Of a DNA stretch of 64,000 nucleotides, positions 22,816 through 34,439 are shown piece by piece. Under the pieces are notes generated by a model. That model was not told where the DNA came from, did not search any database, and worked only from the letters and a program-made list of their open reading frames with translations. The translations under genes and the position numbers were made by a program. Within the stretch, counting starts at the first letter, position 1. Each line of letters opens with the position of its first letter. The stretch is from Dioscorea cayenensis subsp. rotundata (lineage: Eukaryota > Streptophyta > Magnoliopsida > Dioscoreales > Dioscoreaceae). The stretch covers positions 21,942,305-22,006,304 of the forward strand of contig NC_052488.1 of the NCBI RefSeq assembly GCF_009730915.1. Direction: 5' to 3'.

Positions 22816-23040
22816 GAAGTCTCCCTTTGGTCTACCCTCATGAGGTCAATGGAAAATAAGATAAATAACAAGATGAGAGTAGATGAAAGTTCAAATGGTT
22901 TTATTGGGTGCTATCGATTGCGCTTAGTCAATCAATACATGTTCTATTAATTAGACACAAAGATCAAATCAAAGTAGTTGTGTCCATTGAAGATACATAT
23001 ATGCATAGGAAGTCACCCTTTGGCATGGCCTACCCTCAAA
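22622..23040. repeat. Tandem duplication of about 215 bp
   Basis: Two direct copies, 22622-22836 and 22837 to about 23040. Both carry GAGGTCAATGGAAAATAAG near the start, ATGGTTTTATTGGG in the middle and GATCAAATCAAAGTAGTTGT further on. The first copy has a (TA)n tract of about 34 bp (22779-22812) where the second has only a few TA units. The copies differ by scattered point changes, so the duplication is not recent. No coding function is evident. Confidence 0.85.
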
Positions 23041-24946
23041 GATGGAATGCACCAACTCTAAAAATTCCTCTCATTTCAAGCTTTGAAAAGCATCAAAAGG
23101 CAAAAGAAAAGTTAAGGCTGTTTCATTTCAATTGACTAAAGAAAAGGACCTGTCAAAACAAGTGGGAAGCACTGATACATATCATTTATAGTTTTTATAC
23201 AGAGTGGGTTATTAATTATATGGTTGTAAATATCATACTAGTCTTCATAATTTTATGTGTCAATTAAGTCCTCTTGCGCAAGTGGACAACTAATATTTGA
23301 TGGAAAGTTATTTCCTGTTTTTGAACATTCAACCACTTTTTTAAAAAAAATAAAATGAAATATATTTTAAAAAAAACACGGTTTCATCATTGAAGATGAT
23401 TAGGTGACTGAACAATAAAAGAAGGAATAGGCACTTAACCTAGTAAAGTATGTCTCACAATGTGATGTTCGGAAGAAATGAGACCTATATTCCCCTTTCA
23501 TAATTTTTGTATTAAGGGATAATTTGATTTAATGTAAAGCCTCATTTTATTTTTTTTTTAAAAAAAACAAACAATAACAGGAGGCAGAGAGAAACAATGC
23601 TCCTAAAAAAATAATCATTTAATGAAATCATTCATTCAAAACAACTCTAAGTGGAACAAATATCCAGGATCTTCTGTCTTGTTCATAGTTGTAATTGAAT
23701 TTTCACGTATATGAAAGAAGCACAACAAATCTAGCTCATGCTTCATAGTAGACATGGAATCATTTTATTTATGTTCTTATAAGCTCGGAGTAATAAATAA
23801 CTAAAAAAAATAAAATATGATTATTTCTAATAAAAATTGAGATGGACGGGAAGAAACCTTTGAGTGAAAATATGGTTAATTCGCCCGCTTTTTCCCTCAA
23901 ATATGATAAATTATCCATCATTCTTATTTTTATTTTTCAATTACTGTTATTCCGTATTGAATTCCTATTTTCTAAATAGCATGTGATTCATTCATTTTTA
24001 CACAAGGTCAAAAATAATCCCCCATCAAACCATCAAATTTCTTTTTCAAGTTAAATAGATGCCTCACAGTAAAATTACAAAGAACAATAGTCTTTTCATA
24101 TGTAGTGTTCTTCATGTACAAATTCAAAGAATATTAATTAGATTTTTTTTTAAAAAATGAAATCTTGGTTGATTTAATTTCTTCATTCTAATCAATTTAT
24201 CATAATTAAAGAAAGTCATAGGTTGGTTATACCCCACGCCTTTTTCCAATTCCTCATGCTTGTTGTTAAAAAATAATCATAATATAATGCTTAAAAAATA
24301 AAAAATTTATCTCTAAAAGATACATTGACAAATATGAAATATCCTTGGTTTGAGAATTTCATTTATTTTCTTTGACTTTAATGCTTGTTGACTTAGCCCA
24401 AATTCATATAAAATTTTCTTAAGTTATAAAGATATATATATATATATATATATAAACAATTACATAGTTTTAAAAAATAACAAACCATTAAATACTTCTA
24501 TTACTTTTCCAAAATACATATTCACCAAAAAAAAAAACACAAAAAAGAGCTTTTTTATTTTCAAAATGGATACTTTCTATAATAAAAATCAAACATTTGT
24601 TTTATTTATTCAAGAGAAACACACCCAACATGTAATATTTGCATGCATGAAAAGAAAGACTACTCTCTTAACCACTTAAACTCATCAAAACACAAAGTAC
24701 AAAAATTAACAAACAATAATAATAAACAATAACAATGCAATCTATTCCTTCACCAATTTAACCTTTAAATAATAATAATAAAAAAAGAAAGATTGACCAA
24801 ACATTCTCACCATGTCAATGAATTCCATTAATACACCAACCTAACTCTTTGAGTCTCTTTCTAAGTTTCCACCCACTATCCTCCTCTCCAATCAACCCCA
24901 CCGAACTCCAACCAAAAGCTTTGCAACATCTCCAATTATCCCAGCC
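23041..24946. other. AT-rich intergenic region upstream of AMT
   Basis: About 1.9 kb of AT-rich DNA with poly(A)/poly(T) runs and a (TA)n tract at about 24432-24453. No gene, RNA gene or element was recognised. The last few hundred bases must hold the AMT promoter, but I see no clear TATA box. Confidence 0.5.
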
Positions 24947-25966
24947 ATGGCTACACCCTCATCATCCTCCCCAGACTGGCTCAACAAAGGTGACAACGCA
25001 TGGCAGCTCATAGCCGCCACCCTCGTCGGAGTTCAAAGCATGCCCGGCCTGGTCATCCTCTACGGCAGCATCGTCAAAAAGAAGTGGGCCATTAACTCAG
25101 CCTTCATGGCCATCTACGCCTTTGCAGCTTCCCTCATCGTCTGGGTTCTCGTCGCTTATCGCATGGCTTTCGGCGACAAGCTCTTGCCTTTTTGGGGCAA
25201 GGCCGCTCCGGCGCTCGGCCAGAAGTATCTCCTTGCCCATGCTGCAGTCCCTGAGACAGATCATTACTACAAAAATGGAACCTTAGAGACTCCAATGGAC
25301 ATGCCTTCTTATCCAATGGCCACGCTTGTTGGCTTTCAGTTCATGTTCGCCGCCATCACTCTCCTTCTTCTCGCTGGCTCTGTGCTCGCCCGGATCAGTA
25401 TCAAGGCCTGGATGGCGTTTGTTCCACTCTGGCTCATCTTCTCCTACACCGTCGGAGCATTCAGTCTTTGGGGTGGTGGTTTCCTTTATCACTGGGGTGT
25501 TATCGATTACTCCGGCGGTTATGTTATCCACCTCTCCTCCGGCGTCGCCGGTTTTACAGCTGCTTACTGGGTATACTTCTACAAATTAAACTCCTATATA
25601 TAGACTTCTAATATACATATATATATATATAATGGTTTTTTTCAGCAGGTTGGACCGAGATTGAAAAGTGATAGAGAACGATTCCTGCCAAATAACATCT
25701 TGTTGATGATCGCCGGAGCTGGTCTTCTATGGATGGGATGGTCCGGGTTCAACGGCGGAGCACCATACTCGGCCAATGTCATTTCCTCAGTTGCCATCCT
25801 TAATACCAACATCTCTGCAGCGGCGAGCCTTTTAGTATGGACGTGTTTGGATGTTGTTTACTTTGGAAAACCATCGGTGATCGGAGCTATTCAGGGAATG
25901 ATTACTGGCTTAGTTTGCATCACTCCTGGTGCAGGTCAGTATGAATATGTTAAGTTTAATTAAGGT

Positions 25967-26016
<50 letters not shown>

Positions 26017-26578
26017 GATTTTTAAGTTGTTGATTTGCAGGATTGGTGCAGGGTTGGGCAGCGATGGTAATGGGAGTGCTTGCCGGAAGTGTGCCATGGT
26101 TTCGATGATGGTGCTTCATAAGAAGTGGGTTTTGTTGCAAAAAGTGGATGACACGCTCGCTGTGTTCCACACACATGCAGTTGCAGGGTTGCTGGGTGGA
26201 TTGCTGACTGGATTGTTAGCAGAGCCGGCTTTATGCCGACGGTTCTTGCCGGTGACTAACACCAAAGGTACGGTGTACGGCGGTGGAGCTGTGCAGCTGA
26301 TGAAGCAGCTGGTGGGTGCATTGTTTGTGGCTGCATGGAATGTGGTTGTGACAAGTATAATATTAATGGTGATCGGATGGTTTACTCCTTTGAGGATGTC
26401 GGAGGAGGAGCTGGCCATTGGAGATGATGCTGCTCATGGAGAAGAAGCTTATGCGTTGTGGGGTGATGGTGAGAGGTATGATACAACTAGACATGGATCA
26501 GTGTATGGAGGTCATGAAGGATTGATGTTGAACTCTGGGGTTGTTAATGGTGCAAGAGGAGTTACCATTCAGTTGTAG
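24947..26578 (+). CDS. AMT2: AMT2-type ammonium transporter, with apparent 1-nt frameshift
   Basis: Plasma-membrane ammonium/ammonia channel of the AMT/MEP/Rh family. Exons: 24947-25570, 25649-25934 and 26041-26578. The first exon begins [20 protein letters not shown] and includes [20 protein letters not shown], which carries the first pore histidine. Exon 2 has [17 protein letters not shown]. Exon 3 has [12 protein letters not shown] with the second pore histidine, and a C-terminal tail starting [18 protein letters not shown]. Introns in these positions and the [15 protein letters not shown] start are typical of AMT2/AMT3 rather than AMT1. In exon 3 the frame entering from exon 2 reads [20 protein letters not shown] and then shifts at about 26098-26104 (CATGGTTTCGATGATG), where one T seems to be missing. 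The rest is intact. With that base the product would be 482 residues. Confidence 0.87.
25972..26012. repeat. (TA)n microsatellite in AMT intron 2
   Basis: About 40 bp of pure TA repeat inside the second intron. Comparable (TA)n tracts of 20-48 bp occur at about 2046-2078, 2392-2439, 2589-2617, 6201-6233, 10119-10142, 22779-22812 and 29457-29482, and at many other sites in introns and spacers. Confidence 0.9.
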
Positions 26579-27235
26579 GTTTGTATTTTAGTGTATGAAG
26601 TCACGCATGCATGGTTTGAACCACTATTTTTCTAGACGCCTATTTTGACTGTTTTTAGGAAAAAAAAAAAAAGAGTGTACTTTTTGTGTATACTTAGTAG
26701 TTTGTGAAAGAATAGATGTGAAGAAAAAGGTAAGAAGATGAAGACAGGAAGAAGAGAATTAATTAATTAAGTGAATGAGGACATGGGCTTTTCGGAGAGT
26801 AGTGTGGTTTTGTGGCTTGTAATACATGGATTTTTCTCATCCTCTCACTGTCCAATATATGCCATCTTTGAATGCAAAGTATGATAATAATTATGAGCAT
26901 TTAGGTGTACACTATAGGGCCACAGTGCAAGAAGAACAAAGATGGCTAACAGCAACTTATCAGAGTTCATGGCTTACAACTCCATGAATAAGATGAGATG
27001 AGATGCTCCTCTCTGAGAAGTAGCCAGAACTTCTTTGCTTTAATCAGCAGGTAGGACATGTTGCAGTATGTCAAAGGCCCTACATGTTTGTAACCCATTC
27101 CTGATGGATGTCTATTGGTTCTCATGATCATCCAATGAACACAAGAACAAACCCAAGTGCAGTTCTTTAATATAAATATATGTAAACATCTGATCTAAAT
27201 ATTCATTACTTAAAAAACTTTTTCATTGCTTAACA
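26579..27235. other. Spacer between AMT and the HLS1-like gene
   Basis: 3' UTR of AMT, then the presumed promoter of the downstream acetyltransferase gene on the same strand. No other gene seen. Confidence 0.5.
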
Positions 27236-28461
27236 ATGTCTTCCAAGCTGTTGACGATAAGAAGTTATGATAAAGAGCGAGATCGATCGAGAGTCGAAGA
27301 GCTTGAGAGGAACTGCGAAGTAGGATCAAGAAAAAAGAGCTCTGTGCTCTTAACTGATACATTAGGTGATCCTCTCTGTAGGATAGTTAACAGCCCTATG
27401 TATGAAATGCTGGTGATTCTCCAACACATTTAATCTTGTTCTATTGTATTTCCATAATGATATATACTATTTCTCAGAATCAATAGTGCATGCAGGTTGC
27501 TGAACATGGAGATGAATTAGTTGGCATCATCCGTGGTTCCATAAAGTTTGTATCCATAGGGAACCCTACTAAAGATCAAGCTAGAGTAGGCTACATCCTA
27601 GGCCTCCGAGTTTCACCACTGCACAGGAGAAGAGGAATAGGTTCACTCCTTGTGTGCAAAATAGAAGAATGGTTCATGGCCAACCATGTGGAATATGCCT
27701 ACATGGCTACTGACATGAAGAATGAAGCCTCCATCAAACTCTTCATTGGCAAGCTTGGCTACTCCAAGTTCAGATCACCAACCATTCTAGTGAATCCAGT
27801 AGGCCAACATGCTGTTCATATAAGTCCAAGCACAAAGATTACCAAGCTGAACATTGCACAAGCTGAGCATCTCTTAAGAAAGTTCATGAGCTCAATTGAG
27901 TTCTTCCCAAAAGACATAGACCAGCTGTTAGCAAACAGGCTGAGTTTAGGTACATGGATTGCAGTACATGCAAGAGATGATCAATCAAATCCAAAAAGTT
28001 GGGCAATGGTGAGTGTGTGGAACTGTGGAGATATTTTCAAGTTAAGGGTTGAAGGTGCTCCTCGTGCTTGTGTTCTCTTGGCAAGAACTTCAAGGTTGAT
28101 AAGTAAACTACTAAGTTGCATTAACATCAGAGCAATGCCTGATATTTTCAATCTATTTGGTTTCTACTTCATGTATGGAATTCACGGAGAAGGGCCAGAA
28201 GCATTGTCATTAGTGAGATCATTGTGTCACTATGTACATAACTTGGCAATCAGGTGCCAAGACTGTAAGTTGGTTGTGACTGAGATTGGAGGCTGTGATA
28301 CACTTAAGCATGCTATACCACACTGGAACCTGCTTTCATGTTCAGAGGATTTATGGTGCATCAAGGCTATGACGAGCAAGAAGGCAGACAACTCCTCAAG
28401 CTTTGATTGGATCATGGCTCAACCTCCACCTAATATTTTTGTTGATCCAAGAGATGTCTGA
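27236..28461 (+). CDS. HOOKLESS1-like GNAT N-acetyltransferase
   Basis: Two exons, 27236-27412 and 27496-28461, give 380 residues. The first exon has TIRSYDKERDRSRVEELERN and ends SPMYEML. The second begins VAEHGDELVGIIRGSIKFVS and contains the GNAT acetyl-CoA site VSPLHRRRGIGSLLVCKIEE (R-R-x-G-I-G-S/A), followed by YMATDMKNEASIKLF. The C-terminal half (FFPKDIDQLL, LGTWIAVHARD) matches the plant HLS1/HLS1-like family. Arabidopsis HLS1 is a nuclear acetyltransferase-like protein needed for apical hook bending and auxin response. Length and intron position fit the family. No damage is visible. Confidence 0.88.
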
Positions 28462-28523
28462 AGTTGTATGAACTTGTATGAAGTTGCATGATGGTAATTA
28501 AATAATTGATCAGATGAATGGTT

Positions 28524-28557
<34 letters not shown>

Positions 28558-29341
28558 CTATATATGGAATTGTTCATCTGATCGACCTTTGTGTGCAACT
28601 CCTATATATTTTTTTAAGTTCTATTCCAATGTTACTAGCTAGAAGCCTGTCTACTAGGTCTAGCTAGAAACCACTTCAACTACCATATCTTTGTGATTAG
28701 ATGTTTTATCTCTGAAGTTCCACAAAGTGTGGTTTAGTGCTTTCTCAATGGAAATCATCAAATCATGGACATGAATTACTATTTAAAATATAACACAAAG
28801 TCGATCTGATCATTAATAGTTCAGTAATAGTTCAGGAAAGTGTACGAGTTGGTACAAAATCTAATTAAACCAGACTTTTGTCTCCCGGTAATAGAAAATT
28901 CCCATTTTGATGGGAAGAAAAGTAGTGTCGGCAACGAAGCTCTGCAAAACATATCTGTAAATTAATAAAGCGTCACAATTTGAGAAAAAATAAAGAAAAC
29001 AGATAATCTACAGACTGTAGGAGTAGTGAAGGAGCATGGATGAAGATTTAGAACAAGAAATAGAATTTAAGATTAAATAGCATTTTTAAAAGAACAGGAT
29101 GAATGTTGTCCAATTGTTTATGGTCTTTTGGAAGAACGCAAAGAGGGCCATAGATTCACCAGCTTGATGATCATGGTGTCGTCCTTTTCCCACGAAACAC
29201 GCATTCACATGGCTTTCCAAACAATGAAATGCATCAATGTAGAAAACAAAGCATTGATTCCCACTGCTGGGTGACTACATGACATCTCTTTACTTCATTA
29301 TTCCACCTCACTGATTACAACAACAACAACAACATATCTTC
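28462..29341. other. Convergent spacer
   Basis: 3' regions of the HLS1-like gene (+) and the PEBP gene (-). Contains a (TA)n tract near 28530-28556 flanked by a short imperfect inverted repeat (TTGATCAGATGAATGGTTCC before it, GGAATTGTTCATCTGATCGA after it), which may act as a hairpin. No gene seen. Confidence 0.5.
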
Positions 29342-29925
29342 TCAGAAGATCACTACCAACTCAGCTTCTCCCAAAACATGCCCTTGGACAGCTTCCTCAA
29401 CCTTATCCTTTGTCACCTGAACACATAACCATTCATCATTTACTTTTCTTCAAAAGTATATATATATATATATATATATATATGAATGATGATCACCTTG
29501 TTTCCAAGATGAAGCATGTCATCAAGAGCATAGAGCTTGAACTCAATCCTATGGCCGGAAGTAGGTGGCATAGGACCACGCCAGCCAGGGACCTTGTAAT
29601 CATTGTGACCTTCTTTAATGCCTGAGAACTCGCCACCCATGTCCTCCTCCTTGCCGGAGAACCCTTCAGGGAGGCCTTTGAGAGAAGGAGGGATGTTAAC
29701 AATGACCCAATGAGTCCATGGGACAATAGGCCCTGATGGGTCCTCTGGAGCATCAAGGTCTTGAACTATGAGTGCCAATGACTTCGTTCCATCTGGGACA
29801 TTATACCATTCTAATGGCGGTGAGATGTCCTTCTTGGCCCCTTGTCCGTCGCCGGTGTACTTCCTCGGCATGCGTCCTTCATGGTCCATTGCAGGAGAGG
29901 CAAACTTGAACTTTTCTTGAGCCAT
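29342..29925 (-). CDS. PEBP-family protein, YbhB/YbcL (Raf kinase inhibitor-like) type
   Basis: Two exons, 29925-29497 and 29416-29342, give 167 residues. It starts MAQEKFKFASPAMDHEGRMP and contains DISPPLEWYNVPDGTKSLAL, VQDLDAPEDPSGPIVPWTHW and GWRGPMPPTSGHRIEFKLYA. These are the DPDxP-like and GxRGPxPPxxxH motifs of the phosphatidylethanolamine-binding fold in its bacterial-type (YbhB) branch. The second exon is VTKDKVEEAVQGHVLGEAEL and ends VVIF. Unlike the FT/TFL1 branch it is about 165 residues and has one intron near the end. The biochemical role of the plant members is unknown to me. The upstream region has three ACGTG elements. Confidence 0.87.
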
Positions 29926-30005
29926 GATGATGATTAGTTTGGGCTGTGGAAATTTGTTTCAAGTTTGGTTCTTTTTTAGGGTTTAATAAGATGAGCAGGA
30001 GATGT

Positions 30006-30092
30006 ACGTGGCGGTTCATTTGGAGGGTTTGCATGCACGTGGAGGTTTCTCTTGTTGGTGCAGTTCATGTCTTGTGCGTTTGTTGACACGTG
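30006..30092 (-). promoter_or_regulatory. Cluster of G-box/ABRE-like motifs upstream of the PEBP gene
   Basis: ACGTGGC at 30006-30012 and CACGTG at 30036-30041 and 30087-30092, all within 170 bp upstream of the start codon at 29925. Repeated ACGTG cores with a GGC flank are typical of ABA-responsive bZIP binding sites. The role is inferred. Confidence 0.5.
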
Positions 30093-30815
30093 TAGTGAAT
30101 TAGGGTTTTGAGTGAGTCATGGAGAAAAATTCAATCTCCTAAAAAAAATTTCTTTAATTTATTTAAATATAAATATAAATATAAATATAAATGTAAATGA
30201 GAAATCCAATTTTCAATGCACGTGTGGCTTCAAGTATAAACCCTCTTCTCTTATATCATATCAAGGTGGGAGTAGTCCAACCACTGCATCAAAAACTCTA
30301 TTAAAAGCTATGTAATGTCTCTGGGTGACAGGTATTTCAGTTAGGACAATGAGAGCATACTTTAGGGTTTCGTACATACTCAATTAGACCCTAACGTCAG
30401 CTACAGGGAAGAGACTAGAGAGATGTCCTACCTATAAAGATTAAAGACCATTGATTTGATGCATATATGAGTCTGATGGCTTGATAAAGTAGACAAGTTG
30501 GGAGGACCTGGGAGAACTTTTCTTCCTTGTCTAACATTCTTTTGCTGGCAAGGACAAAGATCAAGTGACCACTCACTCTTGAGCTCCATCTGTTCCCTGT
30601 GAAACTTCACTTGTCTAGGACCAGCAAACAGACACCATGACTGCACTTCAAATGTCCCAAAAGTACTCTAGCTAAGTACAACCTACTTGAGTGCTTGACA
30701 GTACTTCACATTGCTTGTTTTCTTGTAGATTAATACTAAATACAGAACCACATCTCATCTATATATACTTGTTATTTGAAAGCCCACATGTATACCTCTA
30801 AGATACAATTAAACA
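30093..30815. other. Divergent intergenic region
   Basis: Lies between the PEBP gene (-) and the LAX1-like gene (+). Contains a short (AAATAT)n tract at 30160-30200 and a TATATATA tract at 30760-30767, about 50 bp upstream of the LAX1-like start and a plausible TATA box. No gene recognised. Confidence 0.5.
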
Positions 30816-31256
30816 ATGTCACCAAGAAAGGGAGTTGGAAAGAGATCAGGTGGAGGAAGAACCATCAAGCTCTCAACTGAACCTCAAAGCATTGCAGCTA
30901 GGCAAAGAAGACACAGGATAAGTGATAGATTCAAGGTCCTCAAGAGCCTTGTGCCAGGTGGAAACAAGATGGACACTGTCTCCATGCTTGAAGAAGCCAT
31001 TCATTATGTTAAGTTCCTCAAAACCCAGATCTCTCTTCATCAAGCAGCTCTCATGCCTCCTCCTCCTCCTTTTCCCTTCTCTTCCAGTGATATTACTATG
31101 AATGCTAGCCATCTCTCCACTACCATTGATGCATCACCATTACCACCATCTTCTTCTTCATCATCATCATCATCTTCTTCACTTCTCCCCTATCCTCCAT
31201 TCATCTCATTCAAAGGAGAAGCAGAGATGCTGTCTTATGTTGGTCTCAACTACTAA
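30816..31256 (+). CDS. LAX PANICLE1-like bHLH transcription factor
   Basis: Intronless, 146 residues, nuclear. The bHLH domain spans about residues 24-75: [60 protein letters not shown]. This is close to rice LAX1 and maize barren stalk1, regulators of axillary meristem start, and also related to HEC and IND. As in that subfamily, the histidine and glutamate that usually contact the E-box are replaced (Q and A). The C-terminal half is low-complexity: a Pro run, a run of 11 serines, and then [16 protein letters not shown] compact single-exon gene of this size fits LAX1-like genes. Assignment to LAX1 rather than another member of the clade is inferred. Confidence 0.85.
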   Translation: MSPRKGVGKRSGGGRTIKLSTEPQSIAARQRRHRISDRFKVLKSLVPGGNKMDTVSMLEEAIHYVKFLKTQISLHQAALMPPPPPFPFSSSDITMNASHLSTTIDASPLPPSSSSSSSSSSSLLPYPPFISFKGEAEMLSYVGLNY

Positions 31257-32060
31257 ATTATATATATATATATATATCTACTTGTTTGGTCTAATTAACC
31301 CCTTTTAATGTTGTACATGATTCTTCTATCAAGCAATGTCAACAGATGGCCCACTTTTAGTCAACAAAAGAACGGTTTCTTCTCTCTTAGTCTAGAATGA
31401 AGAAACAATTGGCGCCATGCATGGTTTTGCCGCCAGCGAGCCTAACTACCACTTAATTATTCTATCAGCAACATGTTAAAATTAAGAGCAGTACTAAGTT
31501 GAACCACTTGTATTTATAAATAGTCAAAAACGACATAATTAATTACTAATTAATCAGTATAACCAAGCTTAAGTAATTAGTGTAACAACATCATGCATGG
31601 TTCTTTGTGTGGTAATTAGCCGCACAGCTAAACCCACTGCACGCCCTTGTTTCTCGCTCGTGATCGCGCCAGGAATCCACAAAACCGAAACTGCCCCTGT
31701 TTTCCCAAAACCACGGGACTACAATGACCAAGCCAAATTGTCTACTTTTGGCTTTTCGGGTTTCCCACTTATTTATTTATAGAATAATATTCATAAAATT
31801 CTAATTCCACACAATTCTTGATTAATAAAATTTCTTAATTTGTCTCGATTTTATCAAATATTCATTTCATGTTTGAATTTAAAATAATAATAAAATGCAT
31901 GTATTTATGTATTTTTAAAAAAAATTAAAATTAAAATTAATGAACCGAACCACGTGAACCAGTGAACCAGTGAACCGAACCGAACCAACATTCTCCTATA
32001 AATAAAACCCTTTCGATTGCACCAAGGTTCCACGAAACCACTAAGAATTACGTCAGCGAA
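31257..32060. promoter_or_regulatory. Spacer and pyruvate decarboxylase promoter
   Basis: The right end holds a plausible core promoter: TATAAATA at 31997-32004, 57 bp before the start codon. A G-box CACGTG at 31951-31956 is embedded in a run of GAACC repeats (about 31942-31987). The rest is AT-rich with no gene. Confidence 0.6.
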
Positions 32061-34439
32061 ATGGATTCCCCAATGGTCCCCAATAATGGCGCGGCGGCGA
32101 GCCTCACCGGAGAGCACGTCGGCGCACTCCCCCGTCCCCCCGTTGCACCCACACCGATATGCTCCACCGAAGCAACCCTCGGCCGTCACCTCGCCCGCCG
32201 CCTCGTCCAGGTCGGCGTCTCCGACGTCTTCGCTGTCCCCGGTGACTTCAACCTCACCCTCCTCGACCATCTCATCGCCGAACCTGGCCTCCGCCTTGTC
32301 GGATGCTGTAACGAGCTCAACGCCGGCTATGCCGCGGACGGCTACGCCCGATCGCGTGGCGTCGGCGCCTGCGCTGTCACCTTCACCGTCGGCGGGCTGA
32401 GCGTTCTCAACGCCATTGCCGGCGCTTACTCCGAGAACCTCCCCGTCATCTGCATCGTTGGTGGTCCAAACTCCAACGACTACGGCACCAACCGGATCCT
32501 CCACCACACCATCGGCCTTCCCGATTTCTCCCAGGAGCTCCGCTGCTTCCAGACCATCACCTGCTTTCAGGTATTCATCCAATCTTATACCCTGACCTTC
32601 ATATGTTCCCGTTCTTGATCTCTGATCTGCTCACCGGCGATGTGTTCTGTGTCTCAGGCGGTGGTGAATAACTTGGATGATGCTCACGAGCTGATCGACA
32701 CTGCGGTCTCAACTGCGCTGAAGGAGAGCAAGCCGGTGTACATCAGCATCGGTTGCAATTTGCCGGCGATTCCTCACCCTACCTTCAGCCGCGAGCCTGT
32801 GCCCTTCTTTCTCGCTCCCAGGTAATCATCTCCTTTGTGCCCTAGTTTTGCTAGTTAGATTCTTCAATTGTTTTCTATTTTAAAGATTTCAATTTGTCTC
32901 TGATGACTTCTTCTGTCCTAGGTTTTCGTTGACCCTGAAAATTATGTTTCAATTCTCATAAATCTTTTACTGTTGAATTAATTCCATTTAGTACATTGAT
33001 CCCCAAGCTTAGATTGTTGGAATGTTTTTGGTATTCAATGTTGATCTACAGAGTGAGCAACCAGATGGGATTAGAGGCAGCAGTGGAGGCGACCGCTGAT
33101 TTCTTGAACAAAGCCGTGAAGCCAGTCATGATTGGTGGCCCCAAACTCCGAGTGGCCAAAGCCTGTGATGCCTTTGTTGAGCTTGCCGATGTCTGTGGCT
33201 ATGCAATGGCCGTGATGCCATCGGCCAAAGGGCTTGTACCGGAGCATCACCCAAGGTTCATTGGCACTTACTGGGGTGCCATCAGCACTGCCTTTTGTGC
33301 TGAGATTGTTGAGTCAGCTGATGCTTATATCTTTGCTGGTCCTATCTTCAATGACTATAGCTCTGTTGGATACTCTCTGCTTCTCAAGAAGGAGAAGGCT
33401 ATTATTGTTCAGCCTGAACGTGTTGTTGTCGCTAATGGCCCTGCATTTGGATGTGTTTTGATGAAGGATTTCCTCCGAGCTCTTGGCAAGAGAATCAAGA
33501 GGAATACCACTGCATTTGAGAATTACAAGAGAATCTTTGTCCCTGAAGGTATTCCTCTTGAATGCAAACCCAAGGAGGCATTGAGGGTCAATGTTCTCTT
33601 CAAGCACATTCAAAACATGCTGTCTGGAGATACCGCTGTCATTGCCGAGACTGGTGATTCTTGGTTCAATTGCCAGAAGTTGAAGCTACCTGAGGGTTGT
33701 GGGTGAGAGAGCTTTGTCTTTCACACTGACTTAATCCAATGTTTTCTTCAAATTGTTGACTAACAATAAATATTATATGAATGGTGTGTTTTGCAGCTAT
33801 GAGTTCCAAATGCAGTATGGATCCATTGGATGGTCTGTTGGAGCTACTCTTGGATATGCCCAAGCTGCAAAGAATAAGCGTGTTATTGCCTGCATTGGTG
33901 ATGGAAGCTTTCAGGTGATTTGGGATAGAAAAAATTATCACTTTGTAAAGTTTGATCAACCCTGCATTCTAATCTCATTATGGAATTCACAGGTAACAGC
34001 GCAGGATGTGTCAACAATGTTGAGGTGCGAACAGAACACAATAATCTTTCTCATAAACAACGGTGGTTACACAATTGAGGTGGAGATCCATGATGGACCT
34101 TACAATGTTATCAAGAACTGGAATTACACAGGTCTGATGAATGCCATCCACAACGGAGAGGGCAAATGCTGGACAGCCAAGGTTTGTTTCTTCACAAATT
34201 GTTGGTTATCCATGATGAACAACTAAATGCATATTTTTAAAAAAGCCAAACATGTTACAATACTACAGGTCACATGTGAGGAGGAGCTGAAGGAGGCAAT
34301 TGGGATGGCAACTGGGGAAAAGAAAGATTGTCTATGTTTCATTGAAGTTATAGTGCACAAAGATGATACAAGCAAAGAGTTACTAGAATGGGGCTCCAGG
34401 GTTTCTGCTGCTAATAGCAGGCCACCTAATCCTCAGTAA
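32061..34439 (+). CDS. PDC: Pyruvate decarboxylase
   Basis: ThDP-dependent cytosolic enzyme turning pyruvate into acetaldehyde and CO2, the first step of ethanolic fermentation under low oxygen. Six exons: 32061-32570, 32658-32821, 33052-33702, 33797-33914, 33993-34181 and 34269-34439, giving 600 residues, the usual plant length. Visible hallmarks: [16 protein letters not shown] and [17 protein letters not shown] (with the glutamate that activates the cofactor), [15 protein letters not shown] with the paired histidines, and the ThDP/Mg site [16 protein letters not shown] through [17 protein letters not shown]. It ends [19 protein letters not shown]. All splice phases agree. The first exon is much more GC-rich than its neighbours, a codon-bias gradient seen in some monocot genes. 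Confidence 0.96.

Noticed and set aside
30888-30940. Loss of the E-box-contacting glutamate in the LAX1-like bHLH (AARQRRHR)
   Set aside because: Aligned with the canonical bHLH at 39430-39500, the Gln is at position 11, not the contact position 9. Lack of the His/Glu contacts is normal for the LAX1/HEC/IND group.
31905-32582. 225-residue minus-strand open frame opposite PDC exon 1
   Set aside because: Shadow of a GC-rich plus-strand exon with strong family matches; the antisense product is Gly/Ala/Glu-rich without motifs.
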